64,000 nucleotides of DNA from Dasania phycosphaerae (GCF_026891035.1 NZ_JAPTGG010000002.1:124001-188000); one strand, 5' to 3'; positions 1-8,266 are shown, counted from the stretch's first letter. A program made the numbers and translations. Notes: generated by a model from the letters alone, not told the origin.

Positions 1-1
1 A

Positions 2-1255
2 TTTCACGGTAGTAATACGATAGAGTTGGTTAACAATAATGAACCGGCAAAGAGCTATCAATACAGTATTATTCAAGAGCCCAATTACCGGCCCTGGCTG
101 TATACCTTGGCTGTCGCCTCTAGCAAGACTCCCAAGGTATTGGCTACCAGCGATTATAGGTTGCAATACCGGGAAGATATTGTCGAACGTATAGCTTACC
201 AAGTAGAAACGAACAGCCAGGCCATAATGGCCAGCACATTAAGTACCGTGCAACGGCACAAAGAAACCTTGTTAAATGGCGATAATAATCCACGAGCTAG
301 GGCTTTGGCCGCGCGGCTATATCAACAAAGTGCTAGCGACCAAGCTTATATACAAGCAGTGCTCAATTATTTTGCCCAGCAAAATTTTTTCTACACCTTA
401 ATGCCACCCTTATTGGGCGAAAATAATATAGACGAATTTTTATTAGATAGCCGGCGCGGTTTTTGTGGTCACTATGCCAGCAGTTTTGCTTTTTTAATAC
501 GCGCTGCAGGTATACCTGCGCGAGTGATAGGTGGCTACCAAGGTGGTGAATACAATCCCCTCACCGGCAGTGTATTAGTACATCAATTTGACGCCCATGC
601 CTGGGCAGAGGTATGGCTGCCGGGTAAGGGCTGGCAGCGCTTTGATCCTACCTTACAAGTGGCCCCCGATAGAATAGAAAATAGCGTGCAAGACTTACCC
701 GCTACTCAAGCCGATTATTTAAGCCAATCGGGCCTGTCGGTGATGCGTTTTAAACACATAGCTTTTTTTAACAAATTACGGCTAGAGCTGGATGCCATGG
801 AATACCGCTGGGCCAGTTGGGTATTGCAATACAAAGGCGAGCGCCAGTTTGCATTTATAGAAAAATGGCTGGGCGCTATTACTTTTACTCGTATTGCTTT
901 TCTATTGTTGTTGGTTAGCCTGCCCGTAGTACTGTGGTTGCTATGGTCAATATTACAAAACCGCAGTGCGCAAACACTAAAACCACAGGATGCCGATTAT
1001 CAAAAACTCTGCCAGTTAATGGGGCGTTATGATTTACACCGGCAGCCCAATGAGGGCCCCATAGCCTTTGCCCAAAGAGTAGAGCAAGCCGCTAATGGAC
1101 CTAGCGCAGCCATAAAGCAAAAGTTTTTAGCCGCTACCCGTTTATATGTGGCTTTGGCTTATGAGCCACAAGGTGGTGAGAGTGCGGCGCTATTAGCTAA
1201 ACAGTTGCGGGCGGAGCTTGGGGTTTTGAAGGGGATGATACATTCTCATTTTTAA
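2..1255 (+). CDS. tgpA: TgpA-like transmembrane transglutaminase, 3' part (5' end outside window)
   Basis: The reading frame is open to the left edge of the window, so the N-terminal membrane half is missing and the TTG at 26 is not the real start. A transglutaminase-like fold is visible. The likely catalytic Cys lies in RRGFCGHYAS (codon at 464), the His in FDAHAWAEV (codon at 596) and the Asp in RFDPT (codon at 644). These match the Cys-His-Asp triad of the family. One hydrophobic segment (IAFLLLLVSLPVVLWLLW) follows, then a soluble tail resembling the DUF4129 C-terminus of TgpA proteins. Members have an N-terminal multi-helix DUF3488 region and a periplasmic transglutaminase domain; TgpA is essential in Pseudomonas aeruginosa, though its substrate is not well defined. 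Family assignment is firm; the cellular role is inferred from the family. Confidence 0.9.
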   Translation, partial: FHGSNTIELVNNNEPAKSYQYSIIQEPNYRPWLYTLAVASSKTPKVLATSDYRLQYREDIVERIAYQVETNSQAIMASTLSTVQRHKETLLNGDNNPRARALAARLYQQSASDQAYIQAVLNYFAQQNFFYTLMPPLLGENNIDEFLLDSRRGFCGHYASSFAFLIRAAGIPARVIGGYQGGEYNPLTGSVLVHQFDAHAWAEVWLPGKGWQRFDPTLQVAPDRIENSVQDLPATQADYLSQSGLSVMRFKHIAFFNKLRLELDAMEYRWASWVLQYKGERQFAFIEKWLGAITFTRIAFLLLLVSLPVVLWLLWSILQNRSAQTLKPQDADYQKLCQLMGRYDLHRQPNEGPIAFAQRVEQAANGPSAAIKQKFLAATRLYVALAYEPQGGESAALLAKQLRAELGVLKGMIHSHF

Positions 1256-1419
1256 CTGGCGCTAAAGGTAGAAGTTAAGCCATCAGCAGAGGTGGTTTAG
1301 GGGGGTAACTGATTCTCATTTGTCACCGGCTTCTTTTAATTCATCATTGCCGCCCATTCAAACTATCCGTTAAACTGACCAAGTTTAGCCCCCTGTTGCT
1401 TGTAGAGTTGGAGTGCCTA

Positions 1420-2298
1420 ATGCCTCATCGCCTGCGTGGTGATTTACTGTTAGTGATTGTTACCTTGATTGCCGCTGCCGGATGGCTTTTTTCTAAAAAT
1501 GCCTTGGCGGTGGTGCCACCTTTTTTGTTTATTGCGGTACGCTTTTTGTTGGCGGGCTGTTTATTGATGTTATTTAGTCGCCGTCGCTTAGCTCAGCTTA
1601 GTGGCTTGCAGTGGTGGTCGGCGATTAAAACCGGCTTGTTGTTTGCTGTGGCTTTATTGTTGTGGATTTTGGGTTTGTTCCATAGTACTCATCTGGGTGA
1701 GGCGGCTTTTATTGCGAGTTTGGCGGTGATTGCAATTCCGGTTATGGGGCGAGTGGTGTATGGCCATAGTATTTCTAAAACCTTGTTGCTGCCGCTGTTG
1801 TTGGCTGTGTTGGGGCTTGCTGCACTTACTCTTGAGGGTAAGGTGAGTTTTGAGCGCTCTCAGTTGTACTTGTTACTGGCGGCAGTCTTTTTTGCTTTGC
1901 AGTTTGTGGTGACGGCCTCGCATGCGGCTAAAATGCCGCCGCTCACCTTGGCGGCGGTGCAAATGATGACAGTTGGCATAGTCGCTTTTATCGTTGCGCT
2001 GTTGACCGAGCCGGTTGCTTTTAATTGGAGTGCCGATATTTGGGGTTGGGTGTTAGCCAGCGGCTTAATTGCTTCGCTACTGCGGTTTAGCCTGCAAACT
2101 TATGCCTTGTCGTTAAGCACGGCTACGCATGCCGGTATGCTGATGGTGTTGGAGCCTGTGTGGGTTACGATTATTGGGGCTTATTACTTATCGGAAACGC
2201 TGGCGCTTAATCAGTGGTTGGGTTGTGGGCTTATTTTTTTGGCTATTATTATTTATCAGCTTAGTCAAATTAAGGCTTGGCGGTATCGTGGGTCTTAG
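1420..2298 (+). CDS. DMT-superfamily (EamA) permease
   Basis: About 292 residues with roughly ten hydrophobic helices arranged as two EamA repeats. The first begins at RGDLLLVIVTLIAAAGWLFSK and the second near the middle, at SQLYLLLAAVFFALQFVV. The second repeat carries the typical end motif LMVLEPVWVTIIGAYYLSETL and the closing helix GCGLIFLAIIIYQL. The ATG at 1420 is preceded by GGAG at 1409-1412 and was preferred over a TTG 24 bases upstream. DMT permeases export or import small metabolites such as amino acids or nucleotide-related compounds across the inner membrane; the substrate cannot be read from the sequence. The gene stands alone, with a repeat array after its stop codon. Confidence 0.88.
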   Translation: MPHRLRGDLLLVIVTLIAAAGWLFSKNALAVVPPFLFIAVRFLLAGCLLMLFSRRRLAQLSGLQWWSAIKTGLLFAVALLLWILGLFHSTHLGEAAFIASLAVIAIPVMGRVVYGHSISKTLLLPLLLAVLGLAALTLEGKVSFERSQLYLLLAAVFFALQFVVTASHAAKMPPLTLAAVQMMTVGIVAFIVALLTEPVAFNWSADIWGWVLASGLIASLLRFSLQTYALSLSTATHAGMLMVLEPVWVTIIGAYYLSETLALNQWLGCGLIFLAIIIYQLSQIKAWRYRGS

Positions 2299-2327
2299 GT
2301 GGTGGGTTTTGTCCATCCTACGGTATT

Positions 2328-2677
2328 AATAAAAAAACGGTGCATTGGGTGCTGGTGGTTTTGTTTGTTGAATTCGTGAGGGATTAATCAGAATAGCTTT
2401 AGGCTATTCTGACCCTTCGGGCTTCGTCGCTGCGCGACTCGTAGCAAAATGCTATGCGCATTTTGTCGAACCGGCTCGGGTTCTCGTCCGTCCGGTAAGG
2501 TGTCAATAAAAAAGCGGTGCATTGGGTGCTGGTGGTTTTGTTTGTTGAATCCGGGAGGGATTAATCAGAATAGCTTTAGGCTATTCTGACCCTTCGGGCT
2601 TCGTCGCTGCGCGACTCGTATCAAAATGCTATGCGCATTTTGTCGAACCGGCTCGGGTTCTCGTCCGTCCAGTAACC
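2328..2677. repeat. 177-bp tandem repeat, two copies, each with four hairpins
   Basis: Two nearly identical copies start at 2328 and 2505 (period 177), differing at about five positions. Each copy begins AATAAAAAA and contains, in order: a perfect 9-bp hairpin (CAGAATAGC/GCTATTCTG), a short GTCG/CGAC hairpin, a perfect 8-bp hairpin (CAAAATGC/GCATTTTG) and a GAACC/GGTTC hairpin, ending CTCGTCCGTCC. A third start (AATAAAAAA at 2683) runs directly into the tRNA terminator. There is no credible ORF. The block fills the gap between the 3' end of the DMT gene and the 3' end of tRNA-Ser. Similar hairpin-rich intergenic repeats occur in marine gammaproteobacteria, but I cannot confirm a family without a search. 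Confidence 0.9.
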
Positions 2678-2684
2678 GTATAAA

Positions 2685-2717
2685 TAAAAAACCCGGCATT
2701 TAGCCGGGTTTTTTATT
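2685..2717 (-). terminator. Rho-independent terminator downstream of tRNA-Ser
   Basis: Stem of AACCCGGC/GCCGGGTT with loop ATTTA, flanked by an A run on the left and a T run on the right, so it can terminate both strands. It directly follows the tRNA-Ser 3' end on the minus strand. Confidence 0.85.
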
Positions 2718-2719
2718 TA

Positions 2720-2805
2720 TGGCGGTGAGGGAGGGATTCGAACCCTCGATACTTGCGTATACACACTTTCCAGGCGTGCTCCTTCAGCCACTCGGACACC
2801 TCACC
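2720..2805 (-). tRNA. serX: tRNA-Ser (anticodon GGA)
   Basis: Read on the minus strand, the acceptor arm GGTGAGG pairs with CCTCACC, followed by discriminator G and an encoded CCA. The D arm holds GAGTGGCTGAAGG, and the T arm GAGGGTTCGAATCCCTC is canonical. The anticodon loop CTGGAAA gives anticodon GGA, which decodes UCC and UCU. A long variable arm is present, as expected of a class II serine tRNA. The total is 86 nt including CCA. The symbol is inferred from the anticodon only. Confidence 0.96.
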
Positions 2806-2841
2806 TATGACTGTTTTGGCCGCTAAGCCAAGAGGGGCGCT

Positions 2842-2870
2842 AATGTATATGAGAACGTGGCGCTTGGCAA
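2842..2870 (-). promoter_or_regulatory. Candidate promoter of tRNA-Ser
   Basis: On the minus strand there is a TTGCCA -35, a 17-nt spacer and a TACATT -10, followed by a GC-rich discriminator (AGCGCCC). A GC-rich discriminator is typical of stringently controlled stable-RNA promoters. The -10 matches only four of six consensus bases. Confidence 0.4.
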
Positions 2871-2967
2871 CTCTAAGGGCTTGTTTTAGGTGGCTTTAGG
2901 CTTTTTTACTGACATTTATTATCGCCTTGCTATGATAGCGTTTTGTGCTCAGCCTAGAGAGTTGTCA

Positions 2968-3633
2968 TTGAATAAAAAAGCATCAGCTATCAAGTGTGTT
3001 GTCGTCCCTGTTACTCATTACCAGCAAAATTGTTCGGTGCTTATTTGTGAGGCCACCGGCAAGGCGGCGGTGGTAGACCCTGGCGGTGATCTGGCGCGCA
3101 TAGTGGCGGTGTTGCAGCAGCATCAGCTGACGCTGGAAAAAGTTTTTCTCACTCACGCCCATATGGATCATTGTGCTATTGCCGACGATATACGCCAGCA
3201 GTTTGCGGTGCCTATAGAGGGGCCCCATAAAGACGACCAGTTTTGGTTGGATCAGCTGCCCCAGTGGTGCGAAAAGGTGGGTTTTCCGCCAGGGCAGGTG
3301 TTTAGCCCCGACCGCTGGTTGCAGCAGGGCGATACGGTGAGTTTTGGTGAGCAGCAGTTGCAGGTGCTGCATTGCCCCGGCCACACGCCGGGCCATGTGG
3401 TGTTTTACCATGCCGAAAGCCAGTTGGCCTGGGTGGGGGATGTGTTGTTTAAAGGCTCTATAGGCCGCACGGATTTTCCGCGCGGCAATCGTGAGGATTT
3501 GCTGGCCGCCATTAAAACCAAGCTTTGGCCCTTGGGGGATGCGGTGACTTTTGTGCCCGGCCACGGCCCCAGCTCTACCTTTGGCGAGGAGCGGCGCAGC
3601 AACCCCTTTGTGGCCGATAAACATTACGGCTAG
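2968..3633 (+). CDS. ycbL: YcbL-type metallo-beta-lactamase-fold hydrolase (glyoxalase II family)
   Basis: The zinc-binding signature THAHMDH is followed by the ligands in HCPGHTPGH, WVGDVLFKG and PGHGP. The stretch GRTDFPRGN and the C-terminal GHGPSSTFGEER closely resemble E. coli YcbL, a type II glyoxalase-like enzyme acting on thioesters such as S-lactoylglutathione. The frame is open further upstream, with a GTG at 2890 and an ATG at 2932. I chose the TTG at 2968 because AGAGAG sits six bases before it and because the family begins a few residues before CVVVPVTHYQQNC. That gives about 221 residues, near the usual 215. The protein is probably cytoplasmic. The start remains the weakest part of the call. 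Confidence 0.87.
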   Translation: MNKKASAIKCVVVPVTHYQQNCSVLICEATGKAAVVDPGGDLARIVAVLQQHQLTLEKVFLTHAHMDHCAIADDIRQQFAVPIEGPHKDDQFWLDQLPQWCEKVGFPPGQVFSPDRWLQQGDTVSFGEQQLQVLHCPGHTPGHVVFYHAESQLAWVGDVLFKGSIGRTDFPRGNREDLLAAIKTKLWPLGDAVTFVPGHGPSSTFGEERRSNPFVADKHYG

Positions 3634-3690
3634 TAAGCTGCTAGCCCCTGAATCGTTAAAAATATAACCAATAATAAAGAAGGATGGTTT

Positions 3691-4743
3691 ATGAAAAAGT
3701 TATTGCTACTGGCGCTGTTATTGTTCGCTTTATTGGCGGCTTGGAGTTACTGGCAGTTGGACGGCTTTCGCTCGGTGACACCTAAGGTGGCAGGCTCCTG
3801 CCAGATAATCAACGGTGTAGGGGCGGCGGCGGATATGGCCTTCAATTACCGCAGTGGCGTGGGCTATATGTCGGTGTATGACCGTTTGGGCGGCCTGCAG
3901 GGCGATAATCAAGCAAATGGCGATATTGTGGTGTTGGATACTCAGCAGCTGCCGGGCAGTTATACCATTAAAAACCGAGAGGGGCTGACCGACTTTAAAC
4001 CCGCTGGCATTAGCTTACATGTTAATGCCAAAGGCCAGGGGCGCTTGTATGTAGTCAATAACCGCGCCACCGGCCAAGACACCATAGAGGTGCTCAGCGT
4101 AGCGCCAGGTAATCAGCTGGTGTTTGAGAAAACCCTTAAAAGCGACTTATTCCAAGGTGCCATAGACGTGGCAGCGGTGGGCTATGATCAGTTTTATGTG
4201 CTCACCGGTCCTGCACCCAGCTCGGCAATTGCCCGCTATAAGGCCATGCTGGGTTTTGGTGCTAAATCGACGTTGCGCTACTTTGATAGGGGGAGCATTA
4301 AAACCGTGGTTGAGGGCCATAGCTTTTTAAGCTCGGTGGCAGCTACCGCCAACGGCCACAGTGTTTACCTTGCCAATGCAAAGGGCCGCAGCGTGATGAG
4401 CTACCAGCGCGATTTGCTAAGCGGTGAGCTAAGCTATAGTCAAACGGTAGCGCTGGCAGCAGCGCCTGAGCAGCTGCAACTGGATGAGCAGGGCGGCCTA
4501 TGGGTGGTGGGGGCATTAAGGCCGTTGGATTACCTGCGCCACCTAATGAGCAAAGGGCAAAAATCATCGGCCAGCGAGCTGTATTATATTGCCACCAACA
4601 ATGACCTTTTGGCGCAACCGGTGGTCAAAATGACCAGCCTAGGCTTTGAGCAATCAGCCATGAGTTCGGCAGTTAAATGGGGGTCGCAGGTGATTGTGGG
4701 TAGTACCACCGCCAGAAATATACAGCTATGCCCATACTTATAA
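3691..4743 (+). CDS. Exported or membrane-anchored beta-propeller protein, arylesterase/paraoxonase-like
   Basis: 350 residues. The start MKKLLLLALLLFALLAAWSYW is a single hydrophobic N-terminal segment (signal anchor or uncleaved signal). The rest is soluble, with propeller-like strands. The stretch DFKPAGISLH...RLYVVNNR resembles the F-x-PHGIS...L-x-VVNH signature of serum paraoxonase/arylesterase-type six-bladed propellers. Here the His of PHGIS is replaced by Ala, so a lactonase activity should not be assumed. AAGAAGGATGG precedes the ATG at 3691. It could form a unit with the lipoprotein gene that follows. The general fold is moderately well supported; the function is unknown. Confidence 0.65.
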   Translation: MKKLLLLALLLFALLAAWSYWQLDGFRSVTPKVAGSCQIINGVGAAADMAFNYRSGVGYMSVYDRLGGLQGDNQANGDIVVLDTQQLPGSYTIKNREGLTDFKPAGISLHVNAKGQGRLYVVNNRATGQDTIEVLSVAPGNQLVFEKTLKSDLFQGAIDVAAVGYDQFYVLTGPAPSSAIARYKAMLGFGAKSTLRYFDRGSIKTVVEGHSFLSSVAATANGHSVYLANAKGRSVMSYQRDLLSGELSYSQTVALAAAPEQLQLDEQGGLWVVGALRPLDYLRHLMSKGQKSSASELYYIATNNDLLAQPVVKMTSLGFEQSAMSSAVKWGSQVIVGSTTARNIQLCPYL

Positions 4744-4824
4744 ATGGGCATAGGCGGCGCTAAAATACTAGCGCCGCAACATGGGCATGTGCGAATAGGC
4801 TGTAACTATAGGGAGAATGCAGTG

Positions 4825-5388
4825 ATGAAAATCTTATCAGGGTTAGTGTTATTAATAACGATGGCGGCCTGTAGTACGCAGTTGCGGGTGGCCACCGATT
4901 ATGATGTGAGCTATGGCTTTGCCGCAGTTAAAACTTACGCATGGTTGCCAGACACCGATAAAAAAACACCAGACCCGCACATGGATAACAGCCTAATGCA
5001 TCAGCGTTTGCATAGAGCAGTGGATCAGCAAATGGCGGCCCAGGGTTATGAAAAAGTGGCGTTTGAAAAGGCGGATGTTTTAATCACTTATCATTTAAGC
5101 TCTAACGAAAAGCTATCGGTAAAAAGCTATCACAATCATTTTGGTTACTACCCCTGCCATCATTGCTTTAATAGTTTTCATGGCGGCTTTCATCACGGCA
5201 ATGATGTAGAGGTAAAACAATATCGTTCTGGTTCTTTTATGATCGATGTAATTGAGCCTACAAAACGTGAGTTATTATGGCGTGGCATTAGCGAGCGACG
5301 TCTGCCCGGCGAGGTTACACCGCAGCAGCGCGATCAGTTTGTGAATGAAACGGTTACCGCGATAATTAATCGTTTTCCGCCTAAATAG
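4825..5388 (+). CDS. DUF4136 outer-membrane-type lipoprotein
   Basis: About 187 residues. A lipoprotein signal peptide (ILSGLVLLITMAACS) puts the lipidated Cys after MAA, consistent with signal peptidase II processing. The mature part has the DUF4136 pattern: DYDVSYGFAAVKTYAWLP near the start, the central ADVLITYHLSS strand, and a C-terminal EPTKRELLWRGISE followed by a final helix ending AIINRFPP. An unusual His/Gly/Phe-rich insert (HNHFGYYPCHHCFNSFHGGF) contains a CHHC that could bind metal; this is inference. The start at 4825 is chosen because GGGAGA lies eight bases upstream; a GTG one codon earlier is possible. Confidence 0.85.
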   Translation: MKILSGLVLLITMAACSTQLRVATDYDVSYGFAAVKTYAWLPDTDKKTPDPHMDNSLMHQRLHRAVDQQMAAQGYEKVAFEKADVLITYHLSSNEKLSVKSYHNHFGYYPCHHCFNSFHGGFHHGNDVEVKQYRSGSFMIDVIEPTKRELLWRGISERRLPGEVTPQQRDQFVNETVTAIINRFPPK

Positions 5389-5390
5389 GC

Positions 5391-5419
5391 TTGCAAGTGC
5401 TGAACTTTTTCAGCACAAT
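5391..5419 (+). promoter_or_regulatory. Candidate promoter upstream of SRP RNA, overlapping an 8-bp hairpin
   Basis: TTGCAA, a 17-nt spacer and CACAAT could be a -35/-10 pair starting transcription about 30 nt before the SRP RNA. The spacer overlaps a perfect hairpin GTGCTGAA-CTTT-TTCAGCAC (5398-5417) that has no T run, so it may alternatively serve the end of the lipoprotein transcript. A second hairpin, CTTTGAG/CTCAAAG, lies at 5427-5446. Confidence 0.3.
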
Positions 5420-5453
5420 ACGCGGCCTTTGAGCAAGCCCTCAAAGACGTTAT

Positions 5454-5566
5454 GGTGGTCCTTCCGGTCCTCCCGCAACGATAGATAGCAAACTCCGCCA
5501 GGCCCGGAAGGGAGCAACGGTAGTTATCAACTCGTGTGCCGGGATGTGGCTGGTTGGACTGCCACC
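5454..5566 (+). ncRNA. ffs: Signal recognition particle RNA, small bacterial (4.5S) type
   Basis: The 113-nt stretch opens with GGTGGTCC and closes with GGACTGCCACC, which pair to form the terminal helix. The conserved apical region is present: CCGCCAGGCCCGGAAGGGAGCAACGG contains the GGAA-type tetraloop (CCCGGAAGGG) and the asymmetric AGCA bulge bound by Ffh. In protein targeting this RNA with Ffh and FtsY delivers nascent membrane proteins to SecYEG. Its position just upstream of dnaX is shared with several gammaproteobacteria. Confidence 0.96.
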
Positions 5567-5722
5567 TTAATCTCCTCTTATTTTCAATCTCTTTTACTAA
5601 ACACCAGCCCTTTGCAGCTTTTACAGCAGTTTATGTACAGCGGCGGCTAGTGTATGATCTCTGCATTTAGGCTCAGCATATTGCGGCCTTATTGCCACTT
5701 AACTTAATAACAGGCTTAGTGA

Positions 5723-7891
5723 ATGAGTTACCAGGTGTTGGCCCGTAAATGGCGCCCCAAAACCTTTAGGGAAATGGTAGGCCAAGAGCATGTGCTTAAA
5801 GCCCTAATTAATGCCTTAGATCACAACCGGCTGCACCATGCCTACCTATTTACCGGCACCCGTGGGGTGGGTAAAACCACTATTGCACGGATTTTGGCCA
5901 AGTGCCTTAATTGCGAGGTGGGAGTTAGCTCGGTGCCTTGCGGCCAGTGCTCGGCCTGTAATGAAATTAACGAGGGCCGCTTTGTCGATTTAATCGAAGT
6001 GGATGCGGCCTCGCGCACCAAGGTAGAGGACACCCGCGAGCTGCTAGAGAACGTGCAGTACGCGCCTACCGCTGGGCGTTATAAAGTGTATCTTATCGAT
6101 GAGGTGCACATGCTCTCTAACAGCTCGTTTAACGCGCTGTTAAAAACCTTAGAAGAGCCGCCGCCCCACGTTAAGTTTTTATTGGCCACTACCGATCCCC
6201 AAAAACTACCGGCCACGGTATTGTCGCGCTGCTTGCAGTTTAATTTAAAAAACATGAGCCCCGAGCGCATCGTAGGCCATTTGCAAAATGTGCTGCAGCA
6301 AGAGCTGGTAGAGTTTGAAGAGCCTGCCCTGTGGCAATTAGGTCGCGCCGCCGACGGCAGTATGCGCGATGCCTTGAGTTTAACGGATCAGGCCATAGCC
6401 TTTGGTTCGGGTAGCCTTAGCGAAACCGATGTTAGGCAAATGCTGGGCACTATAGATCAGCATTTTGTGGTGGATGTATTGCGCGGCCTCATGGCCCACG
6501 ATGGCGCCCAAGTGCTGGCCTCGGTAGATAAGCTCTCACAATTTGCCCCTGATTACAGCGGTGCGCTGGAAGAGATGCTCACCCTGTTGCACCGCATAGC
6601 CATAGCGCAAGTGGTGCCCGATGCCATAGATAACAGCTACGGCGATGCCGAATTAATAGGCGAGCTGGCGCGGGCAATTACCGGTGAAGATGCCCAATTG
6701 TTTTACCAAATGGCCTTGGTGGGGCGCAGGGATTTATCGCTAAGCCCTGACCCGCGCAGTGGCTTTGAAATGCTGATGTTGCGCATGCTGGCCTTTAAAC
6801 CCGCCGGTGTGCCTCAGGTAGGTGATATACAGTTGCAAAATAGCCCGGTGGCCGCTGCCCAGCCAGCCGCCAGTGCTGCGCCTGCACCAGCTATGGAGCA
6901 AGTGTCGCCTGCTGCCCCAGCGCAAGCAGCATCGCCGCAGGCTGACCCAGCGCCGCAGGCAAATAGCGCGGCACAAGCTGCCATGGCCGCACAAGGGCAG
7001 CCCCAGCAGGGCATGGCCCCGCAGGCTAATCAAGCAGCAGCGCCCAATTTACAGCCGCAGGCCGCGCCGCAAAGCCCGCCGCCAGCACCAGCTCAGCAAG
7101 CGGCAGCGCCACAGCAGCCAGCTCAAGTGCAGCCACAGGCCGAAGCACAGCCAGAGGCAGCAGAACCGGTAAAAAAGCCTGAAACCGCTGGGCTGGCAGC
7201 GGCAAAAGCAAGCTTAACCAGCCCGGCAGCCGCCGCGCCCAGCCCTGAACTGCCAGTTGTAGGTGAAGCAGAGGTTGCGGTTGAGGTTGAAGCACCCGAG
7301 GCTGAGTCGCAACAGCGGCCAGTCAATATGGCCTTAGCTGCGGCCAAGGCCGAATTGCTTAACCCTGCGGCTAAAGCGGCCAGTCCGGTAGCTAATCCGG
7401 CGGCCAGCCCTGAGCCAGCCCCAGAGCTTAGCGTTGTAGATGCCAATCCAACACCTGCAGCGCCTACCGCCAATACTGATGAGCAGCAGCCCCTGCGCAT
7501 AGAGGATATTAACGTTAGCAATTGGCCAGCGCTGTATCCACGTTTAGGTTTTGGTGGGGTAGTGGGCAATATTGCCGCGCATTGCGCCCTGGTAGAACGC
7601 AATGGCGAGCAGCTGTCATTTGTTTTAGATGAAAACAATGCCAGCCTTTATAATGAGGGCTATGCCGATAGGATGCAGCAGCACCTAACGGTAACGCTCA
7701 ATTGCCCGGTAAAGGTATCGGTAATGGTGACGCAGGTGGCCGGTGAAACTCCCGCCAGCTATAGCCACAAATGCCGTAATGAGCAAAAACAGCAGGCCAC
7801 CAGAGCCTTACAAAACGACCCCAATGTGCGTTTGTTAGTGGAAGATTTTGGTGCCAGTTTAGATTTAGATTCTGTGAGCGCGGTGCATTAA
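5723..7891 (+). CDS. dnaX: DNA polymerase III subunit tau (full length) / gamma (by frameshift)
   Basis: Clamp-loader ATPase. Walker A GTRGVGKT is at residues 45-52. Zinc cysteines C64, C73, C76 and C79 fall at the same positions as in E. coli DnaX. Walker B is in YLIDEVHML and the SRC motif in LSRCLQF. An Ala/Pro/Gln-rich linker follows from about residue 375 to 590, then a C-terminal domain (SNWPALYPRLGFGG...) for contact with the polymerase and helicase. At 722 residues it is longer than E. coli tau (643), mainly in the linker. The slippery heptamer at 7171-7177 predicts a 486-residue gamma product. It is the first gene of the conserved dnaX-ybaB-recR cluster. Confidence 0.98.
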   Translation: MSYQVLARKWRPKTFREMVGQEHVLKALINALDHNRLHHAYLFTGTRGVGKTTIARILAKCLNCEVGVSSVPCGQCSACNEINEGRFVDLIEVDAASRTKVEDTRELLENVQYAPTAGRYKVYLIDEVHMLSNSSFNALLKTLEEPPPHVKFLLATTDPQKLPATVLSRCLQFNLKNMSPERIVGHLQNVLQQELVEFEEPALWQLGRAADGSMRDALSLTDQAIAFGSGSLSETDVRQMLGTIDQHFVVDVLRGLMAHDGAQVLASVDKLSQFAPDYSGALEEMLTLLHRIAIAQVVPDAIDNSYGDAELIGELARAITGEDAQLFYQMALVGRRDLSLSPDPRSGFEMLMLRMLAFKPAGVPQVGDIQLQNSPVAAAQPAASAAPAPAMEQVSPAAPAQAASPQADPAPQANSAAQAAMAAQGQPQQGMAPQANQAAAPNLQPQAAPQSPPPAPAQQAAAPQQPAQVQPQAEAQPEAAEPVKKPETAGLAAAKASLTSPAAAAPSPELPVVGEAEVAVEVEAPEAESQQRPVNMALAAAKAELLNPAAKAASPVANPAASPEPAPELSVVDANPTPAAPTANTDEQQPLRIEDINVSNWPALYPRLGFGGVVGNIAAHCALVERNGEQLSFVLDENNASLYNEGYADRMQQHLTVTLNCPVKVSVMVTQVAGETPASYSHKCRNEQKQQATRALQNDPNVRLLVEDFGASLDLDSVSAVH
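7171..7202 (+). promoter_or_regulatory. dnaX: Programmed -1 ribosomal frameshift site in dnaX
   Basis: The heptamer A AAA AAG (7171-7177) is in the correct phase (GTA AAA AAG). Slipping back one base gives GCC then TGA at 7180-7182, ending gamma one codon after the slip. A GC-rich stem CCGCTG-GGCTGG-CAGCGG (7185-7202) starts seven bases after the heptamer, and a GAGG at 7154-7157 could act as the upstream Shine-Dalgarno-like stimulator. This is the architecture of E. coli dnaX. Confidence 0.88.
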
Positions 7892-7940
7892 TTATTCAGC
7901 ACCCCAGCTAAACAGGTAAGCAACGCGATAGAGAAATATT

Positions 7941-8261
7941 ATGACTCCCAATTTAAATGATCTTATGAAGCAAGCGCAGCAAATGCAGGAAAAAATGAAG
8001 CAGGCGCAAGAAGATTTAGCCAAGGCAGAAGTTGAAGGCGAGTCAGGCGCAGGCTTAGTAAAAGTGTTAATGAATGGCCGCCACGATGTGCGCCGCGTCA
8101 GTATAGATGACAGCTTGATGTCAGAGAGCAAAGAAATTTTAGAAGATTTATTAGCCGCTGCGGTGAACGATGCGGTGCGCAAAGTTGAAGCCAGCAATCA
8201 GCAAGCCATGAAAAATATGACCGGCGGTTTAGATATCCCCGGTTTTAAAATGCCGTTTTAA
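7941..8261 (+). CDS. ybaB: YbaB/EbfC nucleoid-associated protein
   Basis: 106 residues: an N-terminal helix rich in Gln, Met and Lys (DLMKQAQQMQEKMKQAQEDL), a central GAGLVKVLMNGRHDVRRVSID strand pair, and a C-terminal helix with DAVRKVE, ending in a Met/Pro-rich tail (DIPGFKMPF). This is the complete family profile. The protein forms tweezer-like dimers that bind DNA. It lies between dnaX and recR, 49 bases after the former and 5 before the latter, so co-transcription is very likely. Confidence 0.96.
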   Translation: MTPNLNDLMKQAQQMQEKMKQAQEDLAKAEVEGESGAGLVKVLMNGRHDVRRVSIDDSLMSESKEILEDLLAAAVNDAVRKVEASNQQAMKNMTGGLDIPGFKMPF

Positions 8262-8266
8262 TTACT

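Noticed and set aside
2983..3624. 213-codon minus-strand ORF opposite the YcbL-type gene
   Set aside because: The plus frame encodes a complete, conserved metallo-hydrolase; the minus frame has no recognisable protein features.
7026..7638. Long minus- and alternate-frame ORFs over the dnaX linker
   Set aside because: They arise from the GC-rich Ala/Pro/Gln codons of the linker; no ribosome-binding sites or recognisable domains.
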